From contig OX359282.1 of the NCBI GenBank assembly GCA_947179155.2, positions 16,818,510-16,882,509 of the forward strand: DNA of 64,000 bases, written 5' to 3'. The position numbers and the translations under genes are program-made. This document shows, in pieces, positions 21,461 to 33,066 of the stretch. The stretch is from Hedera helix (Eukaryota; Streptophyta; Magnoliopsida; Apiales; Araliaceae). Positions within the stretch are counted from its first letter, which is position 1; every line of letters begins with the position of its first letter. A model generated the notes under the pieces. The model did no database searches. It saw only the letters and a list, made by a program, of their open reading frames with translations, and was not told the DNA's origin.

Positions 21461-23974
21461 CTAATGAAAGAATATGAATTTTATTAATGTAGTTAATTGA
21501 ACAATGAGTGTAAATAAATTACATAAAAAAAAAATGTATCTCCTCTTACTAGTAGGTCTCCTTCTTTCATCTTCATGCATTTGCCTAGGAGACCTTCTTC
21601 TCTCATCTTCCTGCCTTTGCCTGAAGAGTGCTCTCTTTTCCTCTTCTGCTCTTTTCAATTCCATTTCTTCCCTTTGCATAACTTCTTCTTCTTTCACTTG
21701 AAGCCATGCTTGAGAGTTGGATGGTCCCACAGTTGAGGATTGTCCTTGACCACTTGGTACAAGTGGTCTCGCAGTTGAGTCTTGTCTGTGATGAATTGGT
21801 ACTGCTTCAAACCTAGGAGGTTGAATTGACGTTTGAACCAATCTCATCCCTTGAGGTGCTCTTCCTCTTCTGCTGCTTTGTTCTATGTTCTTCCTCTTCT
21901 CCCCTTTGTTGGCATCATTAATGTTAGCCACCTCAGTTAAAAGCTGCTACATACCCTGAACAAGTTCTTGAAGTTGAGTCTGGGTAACAGCTACATCATT
22001 GTGATGATCTTGAAGTCGTTCTTCAACTAGCATTTGTTTTTGCTCCACCACTGATAGAGTTTCAACTGTTTGATTAGCTTGTTCTCTGAAGGATTTCTTC
22101 ATTTCAAAGATCTGCTCAGTGAGGAGGGTTATGGATTTAGCATTGGTTTCTTGAAGAATTTGGACTGACTTATGATGGCTGGCCATTGCATTTAGAAATA
22201 TTTCATCCATTTTCCTGAGATTGTCAGAAACTGCTGCAATTAACTCCTTTAGTCTTGAGGAGAATTGACTTCCCAAATTCTGAGAAAGATCGTTGGCAGC
22301 AGTAATGACATTGTATACTCTCCGTTGAATGTTGTGGGACTTAGATGTTAGATCTTTTTGTATCTATGTTTGCATATAGCTCTTAAGGTCCGTTAAGCCC
22401 TCAGTGGTAGGAAGTAGAGATATCTTTTACAGAATTTTTTGGAGAAGTTGAGTTGTTTGCCCCTGGTCAGCCATGGAGCTTGGAATGTGGAAGTATTCAT
22501 GACTAGAGGTTGAGAGAATGTCTTCTTATGTGAGGAGAAGTCTTGGAGGTCGAAAAGGTTGAGCAGGAGGCATTGTGTGTGTAAAAGGCGGGGTTTGAGG
22601 AGAGTCTTGATGGCACTCTATGTCTTGATCATTTAAGCTTTCTTGCCACTAGCCATAGAGTGTGGAGACTCTACGACTGGAGTAGAGTTGGACGTAGAGC
22701 TTGTTCCAGTGCTTACGTTAGACAGCTCCTCAAATTGATTGAAGGTACAGGCAGGTGTATGATTTTGTATGAATGTGAGAAGGATGAAGTATACCTTTTA
22801 CCCTACTAAAGATGAAAAAGAGCTGTTTGAGATCAACTTTTGGGCAAAATATAGGTTTTGAGGGTAGCCTTGAGCCAGAATCACCACGTTGGGATATGCT
22901 TTGAAGGTACAGAACAGTTGATCCCACACATTGTGTACTAAGGCTCGGTGGAATGGCATCAGTACCAAGAACTTCAGCAGACAGTTGTAGTTGAGGTGCC
23001 TCTGTTCATTTCTTCCGACTGTCACTATTTCGATATCATCCTCTTCATCAGTATTCATTGTGGTTGAAGGGATTGAAATGTCTTCTTAAATCTCCCCCTC
23101 AACCTGAGCATGTGCTGGCTCAGGAACTACTGATGGCTCCCCCTCAGTTTTAGTAACCATAGGTTCAGCTGCTTCAAATAACTCCCTCTCAACTAGAGCA
23201 TTGTCAGATTTTTGATGTAGCTCCCCCTCAGCTACTAAGCCTTTTTCAGCTAATTTCACTAGCCTTCTTCTCTTTGGTCTTGACTTTTTTGAAGTGACCT
23301 CCTCAACCTTATGCTTGCTGCGAGTTTCCCTTTGCTTGTCTGAATCTTTATCTTCTGAGGCAGCCTTCTTTTCAATAGCAATGTCAAGGGCCTCATTTAA
23401 TGAGCCTTGAAGTTCTTCAATCTCAAGTGCTTTCTTTCCTTTCCTTTTTCTTATTAGACCAGGAGATTGCTTGCTGACCTCATGAGATTCGGTTTTTGTA
23501 GAAATGTTCTTCAATAGCGAGGGCCCTACACCACTCTGCGTTCCTTCACTATCTCCTGACCGGGATAGTTTTCTATTCTCAACTGGATTCCTTTTCCAGT
23601 TTTTGAATAGTCTCTGGGTTATCCTCTTGTTAGTGTTTAACGCTTCTCCTTCTTCATGCTCTATCTTTCCCCCCAATATAGATTGAAGGAGAATGCTAAT
23701 GAACTTCCCGTAGAGCATTTTTCTGGCCCCCTTTGCCTTTTCTGCATTTATGATCCATTTTTCGATCCATTCTAACAGTAAGGAGCCAAAGTTGATGTTC
23801 ATCTTCTTCACTATGGCTATCATTATTTTCAGCTGGATCTCGCTGATGAAGTCGTGAGCTGAGTCTTTACAGAGGAGGCACTTTCCAATGATGACAGCCA
23901 GAAACTCATACTTCTGAGGAAATTCTTTCTTCTTCAATTCTCTCAACTCCAGATTCTTTTTGTAGTGCATCCTT
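21461..23974 (-). pseudogene. Sirevirus A extra 3' ORF (env-like position), C-terminal part
   Basis: Continues the ORF that begins at 47458, split by Sirevirus B. On the minus strand, 23970-23086 encodes 294 residues: a folded-looking N-terminal part followed by a long charged region with basic runs (KKSRPKRRR). A stop and frame change follow, then 23058-22798, a degraded stretch, 22276-21947 (Gln/Glu-rich, probable coiled coil) and 21931-21461 (Glu/Arg-rich coiled coil with QRQEDERRR-type repeats). No signal peptide or fusion-protein feature was seen, so env is a positional label only. At least three frame breaks make it non-functional. Confidence 0.65.
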
Positions 23975-24775
23975 TGTTGACTTGGTCACACTCCGATTCT
24001 TGGTTTTGATGATAACGTTATTTCAATTATAAACCTTGTTTATGTCTATTATGATATGTGCAACAGGTTGAAAGTAATGTCATGCAACAAACTGATATTG
24101 GCACTGGATTAAAGCTACAAATGGAAAGTCTTGTGAAGCTCTATCCCGAGTCTTTAGGTTTTCATGTAAGATTTTGGCTATGACTAATATTTCAATTCAA
24201 AGCTCATTAGGTTTTATTCCATATTTAAAAACAAATCTGTTATAAATATATCCAAATCAAGTGTCACACTAAATTGCCAAGTCAGCCATCATGGACATTC
24301 CATATTAGGATCAATTAGAATAATTAAGGGAATCTAAATTAAATTTGGTAATTGATTGACCTTTCTAAGATTGGAGAAATTATTAAATCAAGTCATTAAT
24401 ACTTGATTGATTGACAATCAAGAGTTGCCATAAACAAATTGAATACACCTAGTGTATTTTATGGTAATAGTAATGAGCTGATCTTTTGAATTCATAAAAA
24501 CTGACCGTGACTGCTAGAAACTTGCAACCATTTATGAAATGACTATTTCCTTGACCTACGTTATGCTGAGGTGTCAAAAAGATATTTCCAAGATTGTGCT
24601 TCAGAACATATATTATGGGAATCATCATTATATGGGAATAAAGCTACTTTAATTCTTGATCCTCTTTATCAATCATAGGTAATCACTGGAAAAATCCCTT
24701 GAATAGTTACCATGTCCAAAAAGGTCAAACGGTAATTATTGTTATGGATCCTCCCTAACGGCTAGTTTTCAAAAG

Positions 24776-24796
24776 TATATATATATATATATATAT
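24776..24796. repeat. (TA)n tract in the Sirevirus B 5' LTR
   Basis: 21 nt here against 55 nt at the same LTR position in the 3' copy (46281-46335), a length change since insertion. Confidence 0.95.
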
Positions 24797-25380
24797 CCTG
24801 TCCAGCAAAACAAACGAATACGAATAATATTGATGTGACACTGAGTTTGTTAAAAAGAAAAGAAACACTGCACAACAAGTATTATTCTCTCACGAAAATA
24901 ATTGTTACACTACTGAAGGTCACTTGACAATTTGATTTTGTTCCCAGTGGTAAATCAGTTGAGAATAATCTGGTGATATCTTAACTTTTGATCATTGCAT
25001 TTAGATTTAAGCTTTGAGTTGTTATATAATTCATGCTTTGATCATAGTGTTTTCTGTAATAAATTTTAAGGACTGTACTAATCTATTTTCTGTTTGAAAG
25101 GTTTGTTACAATAAGTTCCGGGTTAGCTTAATAGCTTTGTGAGTAAGAGTACTCAAGTAAGTGCATAGGTGTGCACAAGGGAGCATAGGTGCTCGGGAGG
25201 AATTGCCCTCAAAATGTGGGAACTGTTATTGTAAGAAGGAGCTATAAGGCAAAAATATTTAATAAAAAGAAGTCTCCAATACCATTTGGTATTGGACGTG
25301 GAGTAGGCCACTAGAGTAGAAGATAGGGGCCGAACCACGTAAAAATTTGCGTGTTCATGTGATTGGTTACTTTCATTATC

Positions 25381-25388
25381 TATATAAA
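25381..25388 (+). promoter_or_regulatory. Probable Sirevirus B LTR TATA box
   Basis: TATATAAA in the context ATTATCTATATAAACTGC, about 220 bp before the LTR end. Conserved in the 3' LTR near 46920. Predicted from sequence only. Confidence 0.6.
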
Positions 25389-25611
25389 CTGCTAGCTCAA
25401 CACATCACATTTATTTCCAAGCAAAACTGATCATATCATCTAGATTCCATTAACAGTGTAAATCAGTCTCTAAATTAGCAACCTGAACTTATTCATTCAG
25501 CAAACTATTTTACTTACTGTTTAGTTAAATCACGAAAATCGGACATAGTTTACTCCACACTTATTCAACCCCCCCCCCCCCCCTTCTGAGTGTGCCTGTT
25601 TAAATTTCAAT

Positions 25612-25623
25612 TGGTATAAGAGC
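25612..25623 (+). promoter_or_regulatory. Sirevirus B primer-binding site (initiator Met tRNA type)
   Basis: TGGTATAAGAGC begins two bases after the LTR end and differs at one position from TGGTATCAGAGC, the complement of the plant initiator tRNA-Met 3' end. Confidence 0.85.
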
Positions 25624-25675
25624 TTGACTCTACTTATGTCGGTCTTAAAAGTGACTTATAAGGTAAGATCGTGAT

Positions 25676-26887
25676 ATGGCACAATTTGGAAGCAACGTAC
25701 AAGAAGGGCAATCCACCAATCGACCACCATTGCTACATGGAATTGAAAATTACAACTTTTGGAAGTTCAGGATGAGGATCTATCTCAAAAGAGATCCTTG
25801 GGAATGGTGGGTCGTGGAGAATGGTCCGGTTATTCCAAGGAAGGATGATGGTACACCAAAAGCTCTAACTGAAATGGACTCAACTGAGGTATACATGACC
25901 TCCTACGACTCAAAGGCAATGAACACACTACTCAGCGACATGGTTCAATCTGAAATAGATAAAGTGTCCTTATGTAATACGGCCAAAGAAATCTGGGATA
26001 TTCTTAAAGTGAGTCGTGAAGGAACATCAAAGGTAAGGGAAGTAAAGTTAAGTATACTCATGCACAACTACGAGATGTTTAAGCTAGTAAAGGAAGAAAC
26101 CATCAAGGAAGTTCAAGCTAGATTTCTAGTGCTCATGAATTCGTTAAAACTACTCGACAAGACCATTCCTCAGAGTGAAATAAATCGAAAGCTACTACGA
26201 GCTATGCCTAAGAGGTTTGGGTCCAAAGTCACTACTCTTCAAGATTCTTTAAATATCTCTATTACGGATACTTTAACTCTATTTGGTGAACTAGAGGAAT
26301 ACGATGACTCAGATGAAGAAATTGCTATGTTATCCAGAAAATTGAAAGGAATGTTGCAAAGGAAGAACCAAAGAAAGTATGCTATGGGAACCAACAAATT
26401 TAATGGAAAACAGAATGAAGAAACGTGCTTTGAATGTGGACGTCCAGGTCACTTCAAGAAAGACTGCTTTCAACTGAAAAATAAAGGGAAATTAAACTTC
26501 AAGGATAACAAGAAGAAAACTCTTATCACATGGAGTGATGACGATTCAGAAATAGAGGTCGATGCAAACGATGAAATCGCTCAAATCTGTTTCATGGGAC
26601 TTAAAGGAGAATCAAGTAAGGTAACTTTAAATAATACTATGTTAAAACAAGAAAATGAGAAACTAAGAGAAAAGAACATGTATTTAAAGGATTTAATAAA
26701 TACTCTAATGAATGAAGTGGACACCTTAATTGAAGAAAAGGAAGAAAAAGAAATACCATCTATAGATGAAAGTGTTTTAAATGCTAAAATTGATTATCTA
26801 GATAATTATAATAAAATACTTTACAATAAGGTAAATTTCTTGAATAATGAAAATGAGAAATTACAAAATGAGAGATGTATGTATTGA
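25676..26887 (+). CDS. Sirevirus B gag
   Basis: 403 codons, intact in frame. The N-terminus has the LLHGIENYNFWKFRM signature of Copia gag (UBN2/DUF4219-like), then a helical capsid-like region to about residue 210, then a CCHC zinc knuckle CFECGRPGHFKKDC near residues 256-269, an acidic stretch, and a Lys/Glu/Asn-rich C-terminus likely to form a coiled coil. In a working element it would package the RNA. The stop at 26887 comes before the protease, which lies in another frame, so a frameshift separates gag from pol here. The first ATG after the primer site is the natural start. Confidence 0.88.
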   Translation: MAQFGSNVQEGQSTNRPPLLHGIENYNFWKFRMRIYLKRDPWEWWVVENGPVIPRKDDGTPKALTEMDSTEVYMTSYDSKAMNTLLSDMVQSEIDKVSLCNTAKEIWDILKVSREGTSKVREVKLSILMHNYEMFKLVKEETIKEVQARFLVLMNSLKLLDKTIPQSEINRKLLRAMPKRFGSKVTTLQDSLNISITDTLTLFGELEEYDDSDEEIAMLSRKLKGMLQRKNQRKYAMGTNKFNGKQNEETCFECGRPGHFKKDCFQLKNKGKLNFKDNKKKTLITWSDDDSEIEVDANDEIAQICFMGLKGESSKVTLNNTMLKQENEKLREKNMYLKDLINTLMNEVDTLIEEKEEKEIPSIDESVLNAKIDYLDNYNKILYNKVNFLNNENEKLQNERCMY

Positions 26888-27289
26888 TGCTTTTAATGAC
26901 AGTTCTTACAATAATAATAATAATGAAAAAGAATTACAAAAAGAAATAGAGTCATAAAAAATATCTTTAGCAAAATTTGTTCAAGGGGAAGAAAATTTAA
27001 ATGTAATGTTAGGAAAACAGAGACCTAGTTTAGAGAAACAAGGTATTGGATATCAAGTAACAACTAAAAAGAATAATATAAAAATGTTAAAATCCAAATC
27101 TCATTTTAATTTGAATCAATGTTTTCCGTTTACTAGTTGCACAAAATGTGGAATCAAATGACACTTAAACATTAATTGTAATAAGAAAGTTAAAAAGATA
27201 TGGGTAAGAAAAGGTGATTTATATACTAACACTAGCGGACCCAAAAAGAGATGGGTACCAAAACAGTAAACTGGTTTGTTATTGCAGGT
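26888..27289 (+). pseudogene. Degraded gag-protease junction of Sirevirus B
   Basis: Continues the Asn/Lys/Glu-rich low-complexity tail in a shifted frame with stops, followed by a CTKCGIK-type second zinc-knuckle-like remnant near 27136 and a KKRWVPKQ block just before the protease. This layout is usual in Sirevirus polyproteins. Confidence 0.55.
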
Positions 27290-29387
27290 ATGCCTTAAAG
27301 CAAAAGTCCCATCACAAAAATGAATTCTAGATAGTGGATGTTCTCGCCATATGGCGAATGATAAATCAAAGTTTTTGGAGCTATCTCTTAAGAAGAAAAA
27401 TGGAACGATGACATTTGGGGACAACAAGACTTGTGAAATAATCGGTAAAGGTAAAATAGACAATGGTAAGATAAACATTAAAAACGTTTATTTAGTTAAA
27501 GGTCTTGAATTTAATCTCATAAGGATAAGTCAATTATTGGATGGTGGACATCAAGTTAAATTTGAAAAAGATAAATGCTCTATTTTTCATGGTACTAATA
27601 ACTCTACTCTAGTTGCACAACGAGAAGGAAATATCTATACAATTGACTTTGAGCAACAGAATAAAGAATTGTGCTTATCAGCTATAGAGGATGAAGCAAA
27701 CTTATGGCACAAAAGATTGGGACATGTACACATGGACCGAATAAAGAAGTTGTCAACTAAGAATCTTGTAAAAGGACTTCCTAAAATCAACTACGAAAAG
27801 AAAGGTATATGTGGATCTTGTCAACTGGGTAAGCAGATAAGAACATCGTTCAATGCAAAAAATTAGGTATCAACATCATCACCTTTACAATTATTACACC
27901 TTGATTTATTTGGTCCAGTAAGGCATGCTAGTCTAAATCATAAATTCTATGCATTTATAATAGTAGATGACTTTTCTAGATACATTTGGGTAACATTTCT
28001 TAAAACTAAAGACGAAGCATTTAGGGATTTTGAAAGACTTATAAAGAATTTGGAGACAAAGTATAGTCTCAAGCTCATAAGGATAAGAAGCGATCATGGG
28101 GGCGAATTTCAAAAAGGGTTTATATCATTTTATGAGCAAAAAGGGATTAGTCATGAATTCTTCGCAACAAGGACACCTCAACAAAACGGGGTGGTGGAAA
28201 GGAAGAATAGAACTTTACAAGAAACTGCACGAACATTATTACAAGAAGGTAAGCTTCCACAAAAGTTTTGGGCCGAAGCGGTAAATACATCTTGCTACAT
28301 TTTAAATAGAATACTCATTCGCCATATTCTATTGAAAACACCCTATGAGTTATTAAATGGAAAAATACCGAATATAAGTTACTTCAAAGTGTTTGGATCA
28401 AAATATTTCATACTAAATACTAGTGGTAACTTAGGAAAGTTCGTTGCTAAATCATATGAAGGAATTCTTATTGGCTATTCTCAACAAAGCAAAGCTTATC
28501 GTATATTTAACATTAATAAATCTTGTGATGAAGAATCTGTCCATGTTAGTTTTAGTGAGTCTAACAATGATCTGCCAAAAGAAAGAGAAGATGATGCATG
28601 AAATATAGAGGCTACTGTCATCACAGCAAGACAGAATACTGAAAGCAGCTTGCTGGATTCACAATTAGCGAAACAGACAGACCAACATAGTTTACCAGAT
28701 GCAGAGATACAGCAAAAATAGCAAACCAGATCTGATAATCAGTAAACCGATTTGGAAAATCAGGAAGCTGATTTAGAAGATCAAAATGAGGAATCCTCAA
28801 TCTCGAGTTCCATCCAACATCAAGAACAGCAACACAATTTTTTGATGCATAAAACAGCAAGACACATCAAAAACCATCATCCAGAAAACATAATTGGTGA
28901 CATTAACCGAGGAATTACCACAAGAAGAGGTGTACAAAATTTGTGTGCCTTCACCGCATTCCTATCACAAATAGAACCAATAAATGTGAAGGAAGCACTT
29001 CTAGATGAAAATTGGCATTTAGCAATGCAAGAGGAACTTCAACAATTTCAAAGATGTCAAGTATGGGAGTTAGTTCCCCCTCCAAAGGAAGTTTCAATCA
29101 TTGGAACGAAATGGGTATTCAAGAACAAGCATGATGAACATGGAAATATAACTCGCAATAAAGCAAGACTTGTGGCTCAAGGATACAATCAATAAGAAGG
29201 AATAGACTACGAAGAAACATTTGCCCCAATGGCAAGATTAGAGTCTATTCGAATCCTACTTGCTTTCGCCTGCTACAAACAGTTCAAGTTACATCAAATG
29301 GACGGAAAGAGTGCATTCCTGAACGGATACATAAATGAGGAAGTTTATGTAAAATAACCTCCTGGTTTTGAACACGAGAAGTATCCT
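27290..29387 (+). pseudogene. Sirevirus B pol, first part: protease, integrase, N-terminal RT
   Basis: The protease active site reads LDSGCSRHM near 27327. The GAG-pre-integrase zinc region has HKRLGH and CGSCQLGK (27705-27830). The integrase core shows HLDLFGPV, SDHGGEF and TPQQNGVVERKNRT, giving the D, D and E residues. RT begins with WELVPPPK and GTKWVFKNK (about 29065-29130) and reaches PPGFEHEKY before the Tekay insertion at 29388. Most domains lie in one frame, but stops occur at about 27320, 27864, 28600, 29193 and 29355, so the polyprotein is inactive. Confidence 0.9.
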
Positions 29388-30622
29388 TGTGACGACCCCA
29401 AATCTGGGTTCTTTAACCTCGGGTTTGGTTCTCACTGTACAATACTTACTGACAATTAAATACATACATTACATTTAAACTTCGCAGAATAATACAGAAG
29501 GTTCCTTATAAAAAGGCTACACTTCCCAAGGTTTATTAACCTTAATCGTAACATTACATATCTTAAGGGAAATACAAAAGATTTACAAAGGAATTACAAA
29601 ACAGTAATTGAAATCTAGCATGCATCTACTAATCTACGCATTTGCTATTCCCTTGCCTTTGTCTGGTTTAGAACATTCGGGCTTAGCTGAACTATAGTCA
29701 TGATATAGCAAGAATGAGCAACTAAATGGCTTAACAAGTTTATAAACAACAACATAAGATATATCATGATGAAGGGAAATAACTTCAAGGTTTTCAACAA
29801 TAACAATTGTGAAAGATATCAAGAATCAAAGTTCAATATAAGAATAGATTGACTCTTTACTGCTGAGTGGTCTTTAATGACCATGAATTGCTACTAAGGT
29901 AGAACAGACATACAATGTCTGACACCTTATTAAAAAGAACGGGACACTCAAGGGGATCAGTCCTCTTATGTCTTATGTATATGCATAGCATTTAAATTTC
30001 TTGCGCAAATTCGATTTTCCGACAAATAAAAATCCCCTTTAACTAGGGTTGTTCATTCTCAGTCTTACTATAAGAATCCGCACCAACAATTGGTTTGGAT
30101 AAACTTTTAAAATATTCAATTCGAAGAATTTAAACATGCATTGTCTAGCCGAAACAATTAGCTTAGACATTCTTAAACAGTTATTAAATTAATGAACTAT
30201 AACATTTATAAAAGCACTAAGTGCGAATACAATAACAAATAATGATGTGGAATAATTTTAGATAATTAATCCATTTTAAGCTCTGTCAAATAACTACGAC
30301 TGTAGATACTTGTTCAATAATAATTGAATTGCTCAATGTAATTACAGTTGAAGAAAACTTCCAACAATAAATACAAGTTAGGGTTAAGAAGAAACTTGCC
30401 CTGTGCGTCGTCTACGGCTAACTAATTTAATTTAATATTCTTTGAACGGACCTAACAATTAATCAGTTTGATCTTAAATTAGTATCATATACGCATTCGT
30501 ATGATAACCCTTATAACTCTTACGAACCAGGTATATAAACACATAGGAAATATTATCACTACTTGATAATATTTCAAACACAAAGAACCTATATTAATTA
30601 TTTAATATAGTTCATATACCTG

Positions 30623-31247
30623 TCTAATATTATTAACAATTTAATAATATTTTATTACTCTTGTAATATTATTAATCCTTTAATAATATTTTATTATTCT
30701 TCTAATATTATTAATCATTTAATAATATCTTACTATCTTATTAATATTATTAATCATTTAATAATATTTTATTAATCTTATAATATTATAAATCTATTAA
30801 TAATATTTTATTCATCTTCTAATATTATTAATCACTTAATAATATTTTATTTATTTTCTAATATTATTAATTATTTAATTATATTTTATTAATCTTATAA
30901 TATTATGAATCATTTAATTATATTTTATTCATCATATAATATTATTAATTATTTAATAATATTTTATTTATTTTTTAATATTATTAATCATTTAATAATA
31001 TTTTACTAATCTTATAATATTATTAATCATTTAATAATATTTTATTCATCTTCTAATATTATTAATCACTTAATAATATTTTATTTATTATATAATATTA
31101 TTTATCATTTAATAATATTTTATTCATTATCTAATATTATTAATCATTTGATAATATTTTATTTATTTTCTAATATTATTAATCATTTAATAATATTTTA
31201 TTAATCTTATGATATTATTAATTATTTAATAATATTTTATTTATTAT
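30623..31247. repeat. 39-bp tandem hairpin ladder, about 16 units (left LTR)
   Basis: Each unit carries AATATTATTAA-TCA-TTTAATAATATT or a close variant, so each unit is itself an 11-bp-arm hairpin; units are joined by TTATTAATCTT-type spacers. The right LTR has the same array with about 18 units (39580-40283). Counted by eye. Confidence 0.92.
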
Positions 31248-31526
31248 ATTACCCTTTATTTATTACTTAATAAATAATTAGTTACTATCGCTTTTCATTT
31301 TAATTATTATTTAATATTAATTAAATAGTAATTAATCACCTTCATGACTCTTAATTATTATTTAATATCCAAATAATAAATAATTATATATTTTCTTTTT
31401 ATTGGGTCCCAAATTAATTATATTAATTTTAAAACATTTTTACCAATTTTTGTCTTAAATGATTTGAACCGGCCCGTTCAAAACGAACCGACCCGAAATT
31501 AAAAAGATCCGTCTATGAATAGTGAC

Positions 31527-31573
31527 GAGGGCCTCGGCCCTCCAAATAACAAAGGAACGAGGGCCCCGGCCCT
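31527..31573. repeat. GGGCC palindrome pair in the left Tekay-like LTR
   Basis: GAGGGCCTCGGCCCTC (31527-31542, perfect arms) and AGGGCCCCGGCCCT (31560-31573). The right LTR carries the decayed forms GAGGGCCCCGACCCT near 40565 and 40596, in which a CGG has become CGA in both. Confidence 0.9.
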
Positions 31574-32392
31574 TGAGTGACAGAATCTACAAAATTGCTA
31601 TTTTCAGATTTTCTAACTTTTGCTCATTTGATTATAACTTGAATAAAATGAAATCTATATATCCAAATGACCTCTAATTGGTATCGATAGATTCGTATTT
31701 TCTTAAACTACAATATTCCATCATTGTATCGAATTTTTGAAAGATTTTTGGTTATGAAAAATAGTCACAATGTGGGCTGTTTGTACATTAGGTTATTAAA
31801 ATGACATGTTTTGCGGTAAAAGCCATAATTTCATTGGTTTTCCATATTTTTGAAAGCTTCAAGTTGGGTTTTCTTTAAAACTCATATATCTAACTTTATA
31901 TCCATAAAAATTCAATTTCCAACTTGTACATTTTAAACTACAACCTTAAACATTACATGCTTCGTTAGGTTTTACCGGTAAAATTCCATATGAACATTTC
32001 CTACATTTTTATGCAATCCACACGTACCAAAACATGATATAACCACATAAAACTATGAATATACATATATTACATAGTTAAATACTTCAAGATCATCAAA
32101 ACAAATTTTGATCGGTTAAAAATAGATTTTAACCGTTCAAAAGCTATCTAGACTACAAAAATAAAATTTAAGAAGGTTAGAGCACTGTTAAACCTTTGAG
32201 ACTTGTGTGCTCTCCTCCTCCTCCTACCAAAGTATGTTGTGAAGCTAGTGGACATTCACTAAGCTCAACCTCTAGCCCTTTTTCTCTCAACTTTCAAGTG
32301 TATTTTCTATCTCTCTCTCAAATGCTCTCTATTTTTCTTTCTATGAATGTTTCAAATGAACTATCCAACATCACCAAGGTTGTGGAGTGTCT

Positions 32393-32400
32393 TATTTATA
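32393..32400 (-). promoter_or_regulatory. Probable Tekay-like LTR TATA box (minus strand)
   Basis: Minus-strand GGCTATAAATAAGACACTCC, conserved at 41431-41438 in the right LTR. In the right (5') LTR it would drive the element's transcript leftward. Confidence 0.55.
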
Positions 32401-33017
32401 GCCAAATGCTAATCATCCATTAACTCTCTTAATTCACCAATGTTGGTGAATTTAGAGCTTAATCTAGCTTACTATTGCATGGATGGACATTGTGATTGAT
32501 TAGGTGATTGACTAGTTATTGGCCAACCTTGTCATAGTGTAAATTAGAATCGACATGAAAATCAAGAAACCCCCAAGTGGGGCCCCCTAAATTGCTGAAA
32601 AATGGATGATTAAATCCCAAGTGGGGCCCCCTAAATTGCTCATCCATTTAATTTGGTTGGACTCAATTTAATTGACACATTGGGCTAGCATTTAAATAAC
32701 CATACTACCTTTAATTAAAATAAGCATTGAGCTTGTTTAATTAATTACATAGACTAAGGTTTAATTTAATTACTTGGGCTACTAGGTAACTTTAATTGAC
32801 CTAGTTTAACAACTCATTTGGATTTAAAATATAATCCAATTAGATTTGATTTATTTAATTATAACCTCCTGCTTCATTGCTTTAAATAAATATACACATA
32901 CACAAGTATATCTATTTAATTATCTAATGCATAATTAATTAGTATAAATTTTTTAATTCATTGCTAATTATATAATAATTATAATTACAATGTTTAATAA
33001 AATTCGTGGTCATTACA

Positions 33018-33030
33018 TTCTCCCCCCTTT
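33018..33030 (-). promoter_or_regulatory. Tekay-like polypurine tract
   Basis: Minus-strand AAAGGGGGGAGAA directly before the 3' LTR start TGTAATGACC. Confidence 0.9.
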
Positions 33031-33066
33031 ATAAGAATTTTGTCCCCGAAATTACAATTTTAACTA

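Larger units (their letters stand above)
23975..25609 (+). repeat. Sirevirus B 5' LTR
   Basis: 1635 bp. It includes a (TA)n tract (24776-24796), a perfect hairpin CCAATACCATTTGGTATTGG near 25276-25295, stacked short hairpins GTGCATAGGTGTGCAC and GAGCATAGGTGCTC near 25159-25196, and a C15 run at 25569-25583 near the end. About 96% identical to the 3' LTR by eye. Confidence 0.92.
29388..33017 (-). repeat. Tekay-like 3' LTR (left copy, 3630 bp)
   Basis: On the plus strand from TGTGACGACCCC to GGTCATTACA. Contains the GTGAG-type core (29708-29738), the 39-bp hairpin ladder (30623-31247), the GGGCC palindromes (31527-31573), a minus-strand TATA box (complement of 32393-32400) and a local duplication of CCCAAGTGGGGCCCCCTAAA near 32570-32635 not present in the right LTR. 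Confidence 0.92.

Noticed and set aside
30600..31250. CRISPR-like or centromeric satellite interpretation of the 39-bp repeats
   Set aside because: Units are contiguous with no unique spacers, lie wholly inside an LTR and are duplicated in its partner.
32196..32423. 75-codon frame conserved in both Tekay-like LTRs (also 41234-41461)
   Set aside because: Conservation is explained by the LTRs being copies of one sequence; it lies antisense to the element and over its promoter, without a domain.
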